Origin: Streptomyces sp. NBC_00663
Lineage (GTDB): Bacteria > Actinomycetota > Actinomycetes > Streptomycetales > Streptomycetaceae
Length of the DNA: 64,000 nt
Direction of reading: 5' to 3'
NCBI RefSeq assembly: GCF_036226885.1
Contig: NZ_CP109027.1
Location: 2,790,001-2,854,000 of the forward strand
Part shown: in pieces, positions 36,914 to 46,431 of the stretch
How the letters are laid out: every line of letters starts with the position of its first letter
Position numbering within the stretch: position 1 is the stretch's first letter
The notes under the pieces: generated by a model
Databases searched by the model: none
What the model was told of the DNA's origin: nothing
The model's input: the letters and a program-made list of their open reading frames with translations, nothing else
Translations under genes and position numbers: made by a program

Positions 36914-39115
36914 TCAGCCCTTTTCCAGGTACTGCTCTCTCTCCTCGTCCAAGAGGGCGTCGAGCGCCGTGCGCAGACCCGGGAGGTTCTCCAGTTCCGG
37001 GTCCGCCTCCACCACCGCCACCGCTTCCTCCCGCGCCTGCGCGATGACCTCCTCGTCCTCGATGACGGCGAGGACCTTCAGGGAGGTGCGGGCGCCGGAC
37101 TGGGCCTGGCCGAGGACGTCGCCCTCGCGGCGTTGTTCGAGGTCGATGCGGGAGAGTTCGAAGCCGTCCTGGGTCGAGGCCACCGCGGTCAGGCGCTGGC
37201 GGGCGGCGCTGGCCTCCGGCATCTCGGTGACCAGGAGGCAGAGGCCGGCCGCCGAGCCTCGGCCCACCCGGCCGCGGAGCTGGTGGAGCTGGGAGACGCC
37301 GAAGCGGTCCGCGTCCATGATCACCATGGCGGTGGCGTTGGGGACGTTGACGCCGACCTCGATGACCGTGGTGGCGACCAGGACATGGGTCTCGCCGGCG
37401 GCGAAGCGGCGCATGACCGCGTCCTTGTCGTCGGGGTGCATACGGCCGTGCAGGACCTCGACCCTGAGGCCGTTCAGCGGGCCCTTGGCGAGCTGGTCGG
37501 CGACCTCCAGGACGGCCATCGGCGGGCGCTTCTCGGCCTCGTCCTCGGCGGACTTGCGGGCCTTCTTGGGGTCGTCCTCGTCGTCGCCGATGCGGGGGCA
37601 GACGACGTACGCCTGATGGCCGTTCTCCACCTCCTCGCGCACCCGCTCCCAGGCGCGGGCCAGGAAGTGGGGCTTGTCGGCGGCGGGGACGACATGGCTG
37701 GCGATCGGGGAACGGCCCGCCGGGAGCTGGTCCAGGACCGAGGTCTCCAGGTCGCCGAAGACCGTCATCGCGACCGTGCGCGGGATGGGCGTGGCCGTCA
37801 TGACGAGGAGGTGCGGGGGCTGTTTGCCCTTGCCGCGCAGGGCGTCGCGCTGCTCGACGCCGAAGCGGTGCTGTTCGTCCACCACGACCAGGCCGAGGTC
37901 GTGGAACTGGACCTTGTCCTCGATCAGCGCGTGCGTGCCGATGACGATGCCCGCCTCGCCGGTGACAAGGTCGAGCAGGGCCTGCCGGCGAGCCGCCGTC
38001 CCCATGGAGCCGGTCAGCAGCACCACCTTCGTGGCGTGCTCGGAGCCGCCCAGCATGCCGCCCTCGGCCAGCTCGCCCATCATCTCGACGACCGAGCGGT
38101 GGTGCTGCTGGGCGAGGACCTCGGTGGGCGCGAGCATGGCCGCCTGGCCGCCCGCGTCGACGGTGGCGAGCATGGCGCGCAGGGCGACCATCGTCTTTCC
38201 CGAACCCACTTCTCCTTGCAGCAGCCTGTGCATCGGGTGTTCCGTCGCCAGGTCGTCGAAGATCTCCTTGGAGACCTTCTGCTGGCCCTCGGTGAGGGTG
38301 AAGGGGAGGCGGTCGTCGAAGGCCGAGAGGAGGCCGTCCGGCTTGGGTTTGCGGGCGACCGCGGGGAGTTGGGCGTCGGCGTGGCGGCGGCGGGCGAGGG
38401 CTACCTGGAGGACGAAGGCCTCGTCCCATTTGAGGCGGGTGCGGGCGTCGTCGATGTCGGCCTTGGTGTGCGGGCGGTGGATCTTGAGAAGGGCCTCGGG
38501 GAGGGAGACCAGGCCGCGGCCCTCGCGCAGGGAGTCCGGGAGGGGGTCGACCGCCTCCTGGGCGCTGGGCAGGACCAGCTGGATCGCCTTGCCGATCTTC
38601 CAGGACTCCAGTTTCGCCGTGGCGGGGTAGAGGGGGATGAGGGCGCCGGCCCAGGTCTCGACCGTCTCTTCCGCGTCACCGCGCAGCAACTCGTACGCCG
38701 GATGCGCCAGTTGGAGGCGGCGGTTGAAGACGGAGACCTTGCCCGCGAACAACGCCCGGGTGCCCGGCAGGAGTTCCTTGTGCGGCTTGTGGACGCCGTT
38801 GCCGAAGAAGACCAGCTGGAGGCGGCCGTTGCCGTCCGTGATGGTGACTTCGAGGCGCTGGCCCTTGCCTCGCGGCGCCTTGCTGGAGGCGAAGGTGTGC
38901 AGACGGGCGTCGGCGACCATCGCCACCACCGTGACGTGCTCGTCCATCGGGAGGTCGGCCAGGTGGGTGAGCTGGCCCCGCTCCTCGTATCTGCGCGGGT
39001 AGTGGTGCAGGAGGTCGCCGACGGTGTGCAGGCCGAGATGCTCGGCCATCACCTTCGCGGTGGGTGGACCGAGCACCTTTTTCAGTGGTTCTTCGAGCGC
39101 GGGCACGAGATCCAT
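36914..39115 (-). CDS. recG: ATP-dependent DNA helicase RecG
   Basis: 733 residues from the ATG at 39115. RecG remodels stalled forks and branched DNA. The N-terminal wedge/OB domain (about 50-150) is followed by Walker A GEVGSGKT (301-308), LAPTEVLAQQHH, the DEQHR box (VVVDEQHRFGVEQRDAL), TATPIPRT and QLRGRVGRG near the C-terminus. All helicase motifs are present. It is divergent from the Hsp90-like gene. Confidence 0.96.
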   Translation of the reverse strand: MDLVPALEEPLKKVLGPPTAKVMAEHLGLHTVGDLLHHYPRRYEERGQLTHLADLPMDEHVTVVAMVADARLHTFASSKAPRGKGQRLEVTITDGNGRLQLVFFGNGVHKPHKELLPGTRALFAGKVSVFNRRLQLAHPAYELLRGDAEETVETWAGALIPLYPATAKLESWKIGKAIQLVLPSAQEAVDPLPDSLREGRGLVSLPEALLKIHRPHTKADIDDARTRLKWDEAFVLQVALARRRHADAQLPAVARKPKPDGLLSAFDDRLPFTLTEGQQKVSKEIFDDLATEHPMHRLLQGEVGSGKTMVALRAMLATVDAGGQAAMLAPTEVLAQQHHRSVVEMMGELAEGGMLGGSEHATKVVLLTGSMGTAARRQALLDLVTGEAGIVIGTHALIEDKVQFHDLGLVVVDEQHRFGVEQRDALRGKGKQPPHLLVMTATPIPRTVAMTVFGDLETSVLDQLPAGRSPIASHVVPAADKPHFLARAWERVREEVENGHQAYVVCPRIGDDEDDPKKARKSAEDEAEKRPPMAVLEVADQLAKGPLNGLRVEVLHGRMHPDDKDAVMRRFAAGETHVLVATTVIEVGVNVPNATAMVIMDADRFGVSQLHQLRGRVGRGSAAGLCLLVTEMPEASAARQRLTAVASTQDGFELSRIDLEQRREGDVLGQAQSGARTSLKVLAVIEDEEVIAQAREEAVAVVEADPELENLPGLRTALDALLDEEREQYLEKG

Positions 39116-39159
39116 TGCACACCACCCCACTGACAAAGCCGTATACGTCTTGCGAAACC

Positions 39160-39191
39160 CCTGGTCAGGCGGGCTGTTCCGGCTCTAGGAT
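39160..39191 (+). promoter_or_regulatory. Candidate promoter of the Hsp90-like/TPR pair
   Basis: TAGGAT at 39186-39191 fits the Streptomyces housekeeping -10 consensus. TGGTCA 18 bases upstream (39162-39167) matches TTGACA at 4 of 6. This would give a leader of about 85 bases before the ATG at 39285, which has no obvious Shine-Dalgarno. Confidence 0.35.
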
Positions 39192-39284
39192 GACGCGCCT
39201 CCGGCCATCCCTCCGCGGTCACCGCCCCACCGGGACCGCCCGACCCCGCGCCGTCGACCGTCCCCCGCCCACGGCGCCGTTGCG

Positions 39285-41111
39285 ATGGACTCCCAGACCT
39301 CACCGTCATCCCAGGCCTCCCCGTCACCGCACACGTTCCAGGTCGACCTGCGTGGTCTGGTGGACCTGCTCTCCCATCACCTCTACTCCAGTCCGAAGGT
39401 CTATCTGCGCGAGCTGCTGCAGAACGCCGTGGACGCCATCACCGCCCGGCGGGCCGAACAGCCGGGCGCCCCGGCGACGGTGCGGCTGTACGCGGCGGGC
39501 GGCGCCCTGCGGGTCGAGGACTCCGGCGTGGGGCTCACCGAGGCCGACGTGCACGACCTGCTGGCGACCATCGGCCGCAGTTCGAAGCGGGCGGACGGCA
39601 TCCAGGAGGTGCGCTCCGAGTTCCTCGGGCAGTTCGGCATCGGGCTGCTGGCCTGTTTCGTGGTGGCCGAGCGGATCCGGGTGGTCAGCCGCAGCGCCCG
39701 TACGCCGGACGCGGCACCGGTGGAGTGGACGGCGAGCGACGACGGTTCGTACACCGTGCGGACGCTGGCGTCCGACGCCCGGCCCGAGCCCGGTACCACC
39801 GTGCACCTGACGGCACGGGCGGGGGCCGGGGAGTGGCTGGCCCCGGAGAAGGTCCGCGCGCTGGCCCGGGACTTCGGCGCGCTGCTGCCGTACGACGTGC
39901 GCGTGGACGGCGAGGCGGTCACCGATCTGCCGGCGCCCTGGGACCGGCCGTACCCCTCCCCCGCCGCCCGCCGGGTGGCCCTGGCGCGGCACTGCCATGA
40001 CCTGTTCGGGTTCACCCCGCTGGACTCGGTCGGCCTTGACGTGCCGCTCGCCGGGATCCGCGGGGTGGCGTACGTGCTGCCGTCGGCGGTCAGTCCGGCG
40101 CAGCGGGCCACGCATCGCGTCCATCTCAAGGGCATGCTGCTGACCGAGCGGGCCGAACAGCTGCTGCCCGACTGGGCGTTCTTCGTGCGGTGCGTGCTCG
40201 ACACCGACAGTCTGCGGCCCACCGCGTCGCGCGAGGCGCTGTACGAGGACGAGACGCTGGCCGCCGTACGGGAGGCGCTGGGCGAAAGGATTCGGTCCTG
40301 GCTGACGGGTCTGGCCGCGGGCGATCCGGAACGGCTGGCGGCGTTCCTGGCGGTGCACCACCTGGGTGTGAAGGCGCTGGCGCGGCACGACGCGGAGATG
40401 CTGCGCACGATGCTGCCGTGGCTGCCCTTCGAGACGACGGACGGGCAGGTCTCCCTGGAGGAGTTCGCACGGCGGCACCCGGTCGTGCACTTCACCCGGA
40501 CCGTCGAGGAGTACCGGCAGGTCGCGCCGATCGCGTCGGCGCAGGGCATCGGCGTCGTCAACGGCGGTTACACGTACGACAGCGACCTGGTCCAGGCGCT
40601 GCCGTCGGTGCGGCCGGGGACGGTGGTCGCGGAGCTGGACGCGGAGACCGTGACCGCGCATCTGGACACCGTCGACCCGGCCGAGGAGCTGGCTCTCGCG
40701 GGCTTCCTGGGGGTCGCGCGGGCCACCCTCGACCCCCTGGGCTGTGACGTCGTCCTGCGCGCCTTCCACCCGCTCACCGTGCCCGCGCTGCACCTGGACG
40801 ACCGCGCGGCCCGGCACGAGCAGGCGCGTGCCGACGCACAGGCGCGGGCGGACGACCTGTGGGCGGGCATCCTGGGCTCGCTGCGCGGCACCGCCCCGCG
40901 CGCGCGGCTGGTGCTCAACCACCTCAACCCGCTGATCCGGCGGATCAGTTCGCTGCGCGGACCGGAACTGATCGGCACCGCCACGGAGTCCCTGTACGGG
41001 CAGGCGCTGCTGATGGCGCAACGACCGCTCAGGCCCGCGGACTCGGCGCTGCTGAACCGGTCCTTCATCGGTCTGCTGGAGTGGGCCACGAACGGCGAGG
41101 AGGGGCACTGA
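39285..41111 (+). CDS. Divergent Hsp90/HtpG-family GHKL ATPase
   Basis: 608 residues. The GHKL ATP-binding fold is intact: N-box YLRELLQNAVDAI (Glu43, Asn47, Asp50), G1 box VEDSGVGLT (Asp79 to Gly83), lid near IGRSSKR, G2 box FLGQFGIGLLACF (113-125) and GTTVHLT (170-176). The middle domain retains RPTASREALYED (311-322), equivalent to the catalytic-arginine loop LNxSRE of Hsp90. The C-terminal third differs from HtpG and does not end in MEEVD. The stop overlaps the TPR gene start (TGATG). It may be a specialised chaperone dedicated to its partner; that is inference. Confidence 0.85.
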   Translation: MDSQTSPSSQASPSPHTFQVDLRGLVDLLSHHLYSSPKVYLRELLQNAVDAITARRAEQPGAPATVRLYAAGGALRVEDSGVGLTEADVHDLLATIGRSSKRADGIQEVRSEFLGQFGIGLLACFVVAERIRVVSRSARTPDAAPVEWTASDDGSYTVRTLASDARPEPGTTVHLTARAGAGEWLAPEKVRALARDFGALLPYDVRVDGEAVTDLPAPWDRPYPSPAARRVALARHCHDLFGFTPLDSVGLDVPLAGIRGVAYVLPSAVSPAQRATHRVHLKGMLLTERAEQLLPDWAFFVRCVLDTDSLRPTASREALYEDETLAAVREALGERIRSWLTGLAAGDPERLAAFLAVHHLGVKALARHDAEMLRTMLPWLPFETTDGQVSLEEFARRHPVVHFTRTVEEYRQVAPIASAQGIGVVNGGYTYDSDLVQALPSVRPGTVVAELDAETVTAHLDTVDPAEELALAGFLGVARATLDPLGCDVVLRAFHPLTVPALHLDDRAARHEQARADAQARADDLWAGILGSLRGTAPRARLVLNHLNPLIRRISSLRGPELIGTATESLYGQALLMAQRPLRPADSALLNRSFIGLLEWATNGEEGH

Positions 41112-44100
41112 TGGGGGAGATCACGGACTTCGACGCACTGCGCCGGGCGATGGCGGAGAACGGCGAGCAGCCGGAGGGCCCCGCCCGCAACGCGCGCGCG
41201 GAGCAGCTGCTGGCCGAGGCCGAGAAGCTGAACATCCCGCTCGCCGTCATCGAGGCGCTCGGCCACCAGCTGAAGGTCTACAACTACAGCTCCGAGAAGG
41301 ACAAGATGTTCGTCCCCTTCGCGCGTCTGCTGCGCCTGTGGGACGAGCGGCCCGAGGACTTCGACGAGTACGAGACGCACACGCTGCACTGGGTCTTCAA
41401 GTGGATGTCGTCCGGGATGCTCGACCAGCCGCACATCCCGCTCGCCTCGATAGAGAAGTGGCTCGGCGAGATGGAGCACCGCTACCGGCTCGCCGGGCAC
41501 TCCGAACGGGCGGTGCGCAGCGTCGAGTTCAACATCGCCGCGCATGTCGGTGACACCGCGCGCGCGGAGCGGGCGTTCACCGCCTGGCTGGCCGCCGACC
41601 GGGACCGGATGGCCGACTGTCACGCGTGCGAGCTGGACGGGCAGGGCTGGTGGCGGGCGGAGCAGGGCCGGGACGCGGAGGCGCTGGAGTTGTGGGCGCC
41701 GGTCCTGACGGGCGAGTTCACCTGCGCGCACGAGCCGCACACGGTCCTCGCGTCCTCCCTGGTCCCGCTGCTGCGGCTGGGCCGCCTGGACGAGGCGCGC
41801 GCCCACCATCTGCGGGGCTTCCGGCTGGTGCGGGCCATGGAGAGCATGCGGTCCGCGTACGCCGATCATGTGGAGTTCTGCGCGCTGACCGGCAACGAGG
41901 CCCGCGGCCTAGAGCTGCTGGCGGAGCGCCCGGCGTACTTCACGGACACCGGTCATCCGCGCGGCAAGCTGGAGTTCCTGAGCGTGGTCACGCTGCTCAT
42001 GGACCGGCTGACCGCCCTCGGCCTGGGCGACCGGCAGGTGCCGGGACCGGCCGACCGGACGTGGACCGCCCGCGAACTCGCCGCACACGCGCGTGCGGGG
42101 GCCCTGGACCTGGCCGGCCAGTTCGACCGGCGCAACGGCACGACACACGTCAGCGACCGGGTACGCGCGCGTATGGCGCGGGAACCGTGGGTGGAGCGGC
42201 TGCCGTTGGGCGTGCGCTCGGCCCGCCCGGCCACCGCGCCGACCGCACCGCCGCCGCCCGCCGCACCGGAGCCCGACCGCACCGACCTCACTGACCTCAC
42301 CGCCCTGATCGCCGAGGCCCGCCGCCTCGCGGACGGCCTCCAGCCGAACGCCGTCGAGGCGTGGGCGGCGGTCGCCCGCGCCGCGGAGGGCGTCGAGCTC
42401 GACCCGCGCGACCAGGCGGAGATCGTCGACCACCGGGCGATGGACCTCGGCCCCGAGGGCGTCGAGCTGTTCGAGCGCGCCGCCGAGCTGTACGCGGCGG
42501 CGGGCGACCCCGGAGAGGCGCTGGCGGCACGCACGCGTGGCGCGTTCATGCGGGCCCTCGCCGGAGACGTGGACGGGGCGCTGGCGGCGGTCGCGGGACC
42601 GTACGACGAGGCGTTGGCCCTGTACGCCGACGACGGCACCGGCGTACGGCAGACGGCGTCGGTGCTGATGGGGCGGGCGCGGATCCTGATGCGGCGGGTG
42701 CAGACCGCCGAGGAGGAGGGCGCCCTGGAGACCCGGGTCCTCGCCGACGCGGAGGCCGCCGTACGGGAGGTGCTCGCGCTCGTCGGCGGGCGGGCCGGGG
42801 ACGACGTACGGCTCGGTTCCCGGGCCGCGGAGGCGCGGGCGATGCTCGCCGAGCTGGCGGCGCACGCCGGGGACCTGTCGAAGGCGGCCGAGCTGTTCGC
42901 GCGGGCCGCGGAGGGGTTCGTGGCGGCGGGGCTGCCGTGGTTCGCGGTGGAGTACCAGGGCCGGCTGGCCGGGCTCGCCCACCATCTCGGCGACATGGCG
43001 CAGGCCGAGCGGGCGCTACGGGCCGCCCTGAACCACGGCGGGCCGTACCTGGAGGCCACGGGACGGGCCCAGCTGCACCTCCAGCTCGCCGAGGTGCTCG
43101 GCGGCACCGGACAGGCCGAGGAGGCAGCGGAACAGGCCCTGGAGGCCGCGCACTGGGCCGACGCTGCCGGGGCGGGGCCCACGCTCGGCGCGTGGGCGCG
43201 GCATCTGCTCGGCGGGTTCCTGCTGCGGCAGGGCCGGTGGGCCGAGGCGGCGGAGGTGCTGGAGTCGGCGCTGCCCGACCTGAGCGTCGAGACGCACGGC
43301 GACGGGGCAGTCGTCCAGACGCAGTGGTGGCTCGGCGACTGTCTGAGCGAGCTCGGCGAACACCGCGAGGCCGCCGCACGCCGTCTCCAGGCCGCCGAGC
43401 TCGCCCGCCAGTGGCCCGAGCAGCAGGACCACGCGACGCTGGCCCATCTCGCCGCCGAGTCGCTCGGCCAGGCGGGCCTGTCCGACGAGGCCGACCGTGC
43501 GTACACGCGCGCGGGTGAGCTGTGGCGCTCGCTCGGTGACGTGCACGGTCTGGTCCGTGCCCTGCGTGCCCGCGCGTGGCTGGCGCTGGGCGCGGAGGGC
43601 GGGCAGGACGAGGCACGGGAGCTGATGGAAGCGGCGGTGCGGGAGTGCGCGGAGGCGCTGGGCCCGGACTCCGTCGACGACGAGGCCCGCCGACGGCTGG
43701 TCGCCGAACTCGGGCACACCCACCGGCAGTACGGCGACCTGCTCGCCCGCTCGGCCGCGGAGGACGCCGAGGACGAGACGATCCAGGCCGCCCTGGAGGA
43801 CGCCCTCGCCCAGATCACCGAGGCGATCGTGGTGTTCGCCTCCCTCGGCGACGCCGCCCTGCACAGCCGCACCGGCGCCGAACTCGCCGCCGGCTGGCTG
43901 GAGGCCGACCTCAGCCGCCCCGACCGCGCGGCCGCACGCGCACGTGCGGTGCTGGCGGCGTACGACGCGTATGAGGCGTACGAGGGCCGTGAGGCGTACG
44001 AGGGCCGTGAGGCGTACGACAGGAGCGGGACGGACGGGACGGACCGGGTGGACCGGATGGACGACGCCGACGACACCGACGACACGGTTCAGGCCCGCCG

Positions 44101-44140
44101 CGCGGAGGCCCAGCAGATGCTCGAGGTGCTGGAGGACTAG
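41111..44140 (+). CDS. Large TPR-repeat protein coupled to the Hsp90-like gene
   Basis: 1009 residues from the ATG at 41111, one base overlapping the Hsp90 stop, so translation is coupled. An N-terminal region (about 1-330) has an unusual MGEITDFDALRRAMAENGEQ opening and a possible TPR-like scaffold (CELDGQGWWRAEQGRDAEAL). A Pro/Thr/Asp linker (about 375-395) precedes many helical repeats with TPR spacing (GRWAEAAEVLESALPDL, GEHREAAARRLQAAELAR, SDEADRAYTRAGELWRSLGD). The tail at about 950-985 has tandem EAYEGR units and Asp/Thr repeats. No catalytic domain seen. By analogy with eukaryotic Hsp90 co-chaperones it may be an adaptor. Confidence 0.85.
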   Translation: MGEITDFDALRRAMAENGEQPEGPARNARAEQLLAEAEKLNIPLAVIEALGHQLKVYNYSSEKDKMFVPFARLLRLWDERPEDFDEYETHTLHWVFKWMSSGMLDQPHIPLASIEKWLGEMEHRYRLAGHSERAVRSVEFNIAAHVGDTARAERAFTAWLAADRDRMADCHACELDGQGWWRAEQGRDAEALELWAPVLTGEFTCAHEPHTVLASSLVPLLRLGRLDEARAHHLRGFRLVRAMESMRSAYADHVEFCALTGNEARGLELLAERPAYFTDTGHPRGKLEFLSVVTLLMDRLTALGLGDRQVPGPADRTWTARELAAHARAGALDLAGQFDRRNGTTHVSDRVRARMAREPWVERLPLGVRSARPATAPTAPPPPAAPEPDRTDLTDLTALIAEARRLADGLQPNAVEAWAAVARAAEGVELDPRDQAEIVDHRAMDLGPEGVELFERAAELYAAAGDPGEALAARTRGAFMRALAGDVDGALAAVAGPYDEALALYADDGTGVRQTASVLMGRARILMRRVQTAEEEGALETRVLADAEAAVREVLALVGGRAGDDVRLGSRAAEARAMLAELAAHAGDLSKAAELFARAAEGFVAAGLPWFAVEYQGRLAGLAHHLGDMAQAERALRAALNHGGPYLEATGRAQLHLQLAEVLGGTGQAEEAAEQALEAAHWADAAGAGPTLGAWARHLLGGFLLRQGRWAEAAEVLESALPDLSVETHGDGAVVQTQWWLGDCLSELGEHREAAARRLQAAELARQWPEQQDHATLAHLAAESLGQAGLSDEADRAYTRAGELWRSLGDVHGLVRALRARAWLALGAEGGQDEARELMEAAVRECAEALGPDSVDDEARRRLVAELGHTHRQYGDLLARSAAEDAEDETIQAALEDALAQITEAIVVFASLGDAALHSRTGAELAAGWLEADLSRPDRAAARARAVLAAYDAYEAYEGREAYEGREAYDRSGTDGTDRVDRMDDADDTDDTVQARRAEAQQMLEVLED
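43970..44015 (+). repeat. 18-base tandem repeat in the TPR gene tail
   Basis: An 18-base unit starting gaggcgtacgagggccgt is present about two and a half times in frame, encoding EAYEGR units. Confidence 0.75.
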
Positions 44141-44165
44141 CGAGGCGGGGCAGCCGAAGTCACCG

Positions 44166-45917
44166 TCACTCGACGCCGATGAGGAGCAGCGCGCCCTGCC
44201 GTCCGCCCCGGTACACCACGGTGTCGACGGCGAGGTACGCCTCACGCACGCGTGCTTCGAGGTGGTCGGCGATGGACTCGGGGGCATCGTCGCCGAGGAC
44301 GAGCGTCACGAGCTCGCCGCCCGCCGACAGCATGCGGTCCAGGACGGTCTCGGCGGCGGCGGTGACGTCGGAACCGATCACGGCCACGTCGCCGTCGATG
44401 AGGCCGAGGATGTCGCCCGCCTCACAGATGCCGGCGAGGGTCCAGGACTGGCGCTCGGCGACGGCCACCTCGGCGTAGCGGGTCGCGCCGGCCGCCGAGG
44501 TCATCGAGACGACGTCCTCGTCGAAGCGCCGCTCGGGTTCGTGCACGGCGAGCGCGGCGATGCCCTGGACCGCGGAGCGGGTGGGGATCAGGGCGACCCG
44601 GATGCCCTCCGTGCGGGCCTGCTCGGCCGCGGCGGCCGCGGTGTGCCGCAGCTCGGCGTCGTTGGGCAGCAGCACGACCTCGCGCGCGTGGGCCCGTCGT
44701 ACGGCCTCGACGATCTCCCCGCTCGCGGGCGGCTCCCCGGGGCGCGCGAGCACGGTGGTGGCGCCGGCGTCCGTGTAGAGCCCGGCAAGGCCCTCGCCGG
44801 GCACGACGGCGACGACGGCCCGCTGCACCCGCTCCCTGGGCGGTCGCTCGCCCCCGCGCGTGTGGACGTCGCCGAGCCCGAAGTGGGTGATCCGGATCCG
44901 GTAGGGCCGCCCGGCCTCGACGCCCGCCTCCACGGCCGCGCCCGCGTCGTCGACGTGCACGTGGACGTTCCACAGCCCGTCGCCGCCGACGACGACGAGG
45001 GAGTCCCCGAGGGCGTCCAGGCGGGTCCTCAGCCGCATCACGGCCGCGTCCTCGGCCTCCAGGAGGTAGATCACCTCGAAGGCGGGGCCATCGGCTTGCG
45101 CGGGCCCGTCGGCGCACTCGTCGGCGGTCCCCGCAGGTGCCGTATCCGCCGTATCTGCCCTATCGAAAACGGCGTCCACGCGCGCGTGGACAGAAGAAAC
45201 AGAAGCAGCAGAAGCACCGGAAGAGGCAGCAGCACCGGAAGAGACCGCCACCGCGCGCGGCGCCTCCCCGGTGAACGTCTCCACCAGCGCCCCGAGCACC
45301 GCCACCAGCCCCCGCCCGCCCGCGTCTACCACCCCGGCCCGCTCCAGGACCACGAGCTGCCCGGGCGTCGCCGCCAGGGCCACCCGCGCCCCCTCGTAGG
45401 CGGCCCGCGCCACGGCCCCGCAGTCGCCCTCGCCCGTGCTCCGCTCGGCCGCGTCGGCCGCGGCCGAGGCGACGGACAGGACCGTGCCCTCGACCGGGTG
45501 GGCCACGGCCTGGCGGGCGGAGTCGGCCGCGCGCCGCAGGGCGAGGCGGAGCCCGGAACCGTCGGTGTGAGACGCCTCACCGGCCTCGGCGAGGACCTGG
45601 GCCATGCCACGCAGCAGCTGGGCGAGGATCGTCCCGGAGTTCCCGCGGGCCCCTATGAGGGCGCCGTGCGCCATCGCGCGCGCCGCGTCGGCCAGGGAGG
45701 GCCTGCCGCCCTCGTCGTAGGCGGTGAACACGGCCTCGACGGCCGCCGCCGCGGACTCCGCCGTCAGATACAGGTTCGTCCCGGTGTCGCCGTCGGCCAC
45801 CGGATAGACATTGATCGCGTCGATCTCCTCGCGCGCCCGCCCGAGCGCCTCCAGCGCGAGACCGCACCAGGTGCGCACCGCGAGAGCATCGAAGAATGTC
45901 TGCGGCACCTGCGCCAC
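44166..45917 (-). CDS. DAK2/DhaL-domain protein (FakA/YloV-like kinase)
   Basis: 583 residues. The GTG at 45917 follows AAGGAGG at 5 bases; a second GTG three codons on is possible. The N-terminal DhaL domain has INVYPVADGDTGTNLYLT (Mg-ATP aspartates), ALIGARGNSGTILAQLLRG and AGVVDAGGRGLVAVL. An Ala/Ser linker (about 225-265) is followed by a FakA-type C-terminal half (YLLEAEDAAVMRLRTRLDALGDSL, VVLLPNDAELRHTA). FakA in Firmicutes phosphorylates FakB-bound fatty acids; no fakB (DegV) gene is present here, so the substrate is unproven. Confidence 0.85.
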   Translation of the reverse strand: MAQVPQTFFDALAVRTWCGLALEALGRAREEIDAINVYPVADGDTGTNLYLTAESAAAAVEAVFTAYDEGGRPSLADAARAMAHGALIGARGNSGTILAQLLRGMAQVLAEAGEASHTDGSGLRLALRRAADSARQAVAHPVEGTVLSVASAAADAAERSTGEGDCGAVARAAYEGARVALAATPGQLVVLERAGVVDAGGRGLVAVLGALVETFTGEAPRAVAVSSGAAASSGASAASVSSVHARVDAVFDRADTADTAPAGTADECADGPAQADGPAFEVIYLLEAEDAAVMRLRTRLDALGDSLVVVGGDGLWNVHVHVDDAGAAVEAGVEAGRPYRIRITHFGLGDVHTRGGERPPRERVQRAVVAVVPGEGLAGLYTDAGATTVLARPGEPPASGEIVEAVRRAHAREVVLLPNDAELRHTAAAAAEQARTEGIRVALIPTRSAVQGIAALAVHEPERRFDEDVVSMTSAAGATRYAEVAVAERQSWTLAGICEAGDILGLIDGDVAVIGSDVTAAAETVLDRMLSAGGELVTLVLGDDAPESIADHLEARVREAYLAVDTVVYRGGRQGALLLIGVE

Positions 45918-46173
45918 CTGCGCCTCCTTGGACTGCTGGACGTGGACGCAGCGTAGACCCCGCAATGGCGTCCGCCGGAAGAGGGCTGGGAGCAGGGCCC
46001 TGAGCAGGCATGGTAGTTTCGTTCTACTGGCGCAGTCGTTGTATGCTGCTCCGGTTGCCCGATCCCATCGGGCCATCCCCCTGGCAGCGCCACCAAGATC
46101 TCTGATCCTACGATCTCGATCCCGGCTTGCCGGGATCCAACCGTAAGTGCATCTGAAGTCTTTGGAGTGACCC

Positions 46174-46359
46174 GTGGCTGCCAACTGCGACGTCTGCGGC
46201 AAGGGGCCGGGCTTCGGCAACAACATCTCGCACTCGCACCGCCGTACGTCCCGTCGCTGGAACCCCAACATCCAGCGCGTCCGTACCGTGGTCGGCGGGA
46301 CGCCGAAGCGCGTGAACGCTTGCACCTCGTGCATCAAGGCCGGCAAGGTCTCGCGCTGA
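46174..46359 (+). CDS. rpmB: 50S ribosomal protein L28 (zinc-ribbon form)
   Basis: 61 residues. [20 protein letters not shown], then [17 protein letters not shown] is the L28 signature. CxxC pairs (CDVC, CTSC) show the zinc-binding form. The GTG start has GGAG upstream. Zinc-free paralogues often exist elsewhere in Streptomyces under Zur control. It is divergent from the DAK gene and followed by a clear terminator. Confidence 0.96.
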   Translation: MAANCDVCGKGPGFGNNISHSHRRTSRRWNPNIQRVRTVVGGTPKRVNACTSCIKAGKVSR

Positions 46360-46399
46360 CGCACAGCTAAGCGCGCGGCCACTGCTGGTTGCTGCACAG

Positions 46400-46431
46400 A
46401 GCCGGTCCACCGAGAGGTGGGCCGGCTTTTT
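46400..46431 (+). terminator. Rho-independent terminator of rpmB
   Basis: A 12-bp stem (agccggtccacc / ggtgggccggct, one wobble) with a GAGA loop is followed by a run of five T, unusually canonical for this genome. It abuts the thiD tandem repeat. Confidence 0.93.

Noticed and set aside
41953..44085. Long Ser/Arg-rich minus-strand frames opposite the TPR gene
   Set aside because: Codon-position GC favours the plus-strand frame; the minus frames have no starts with sites and no domain.
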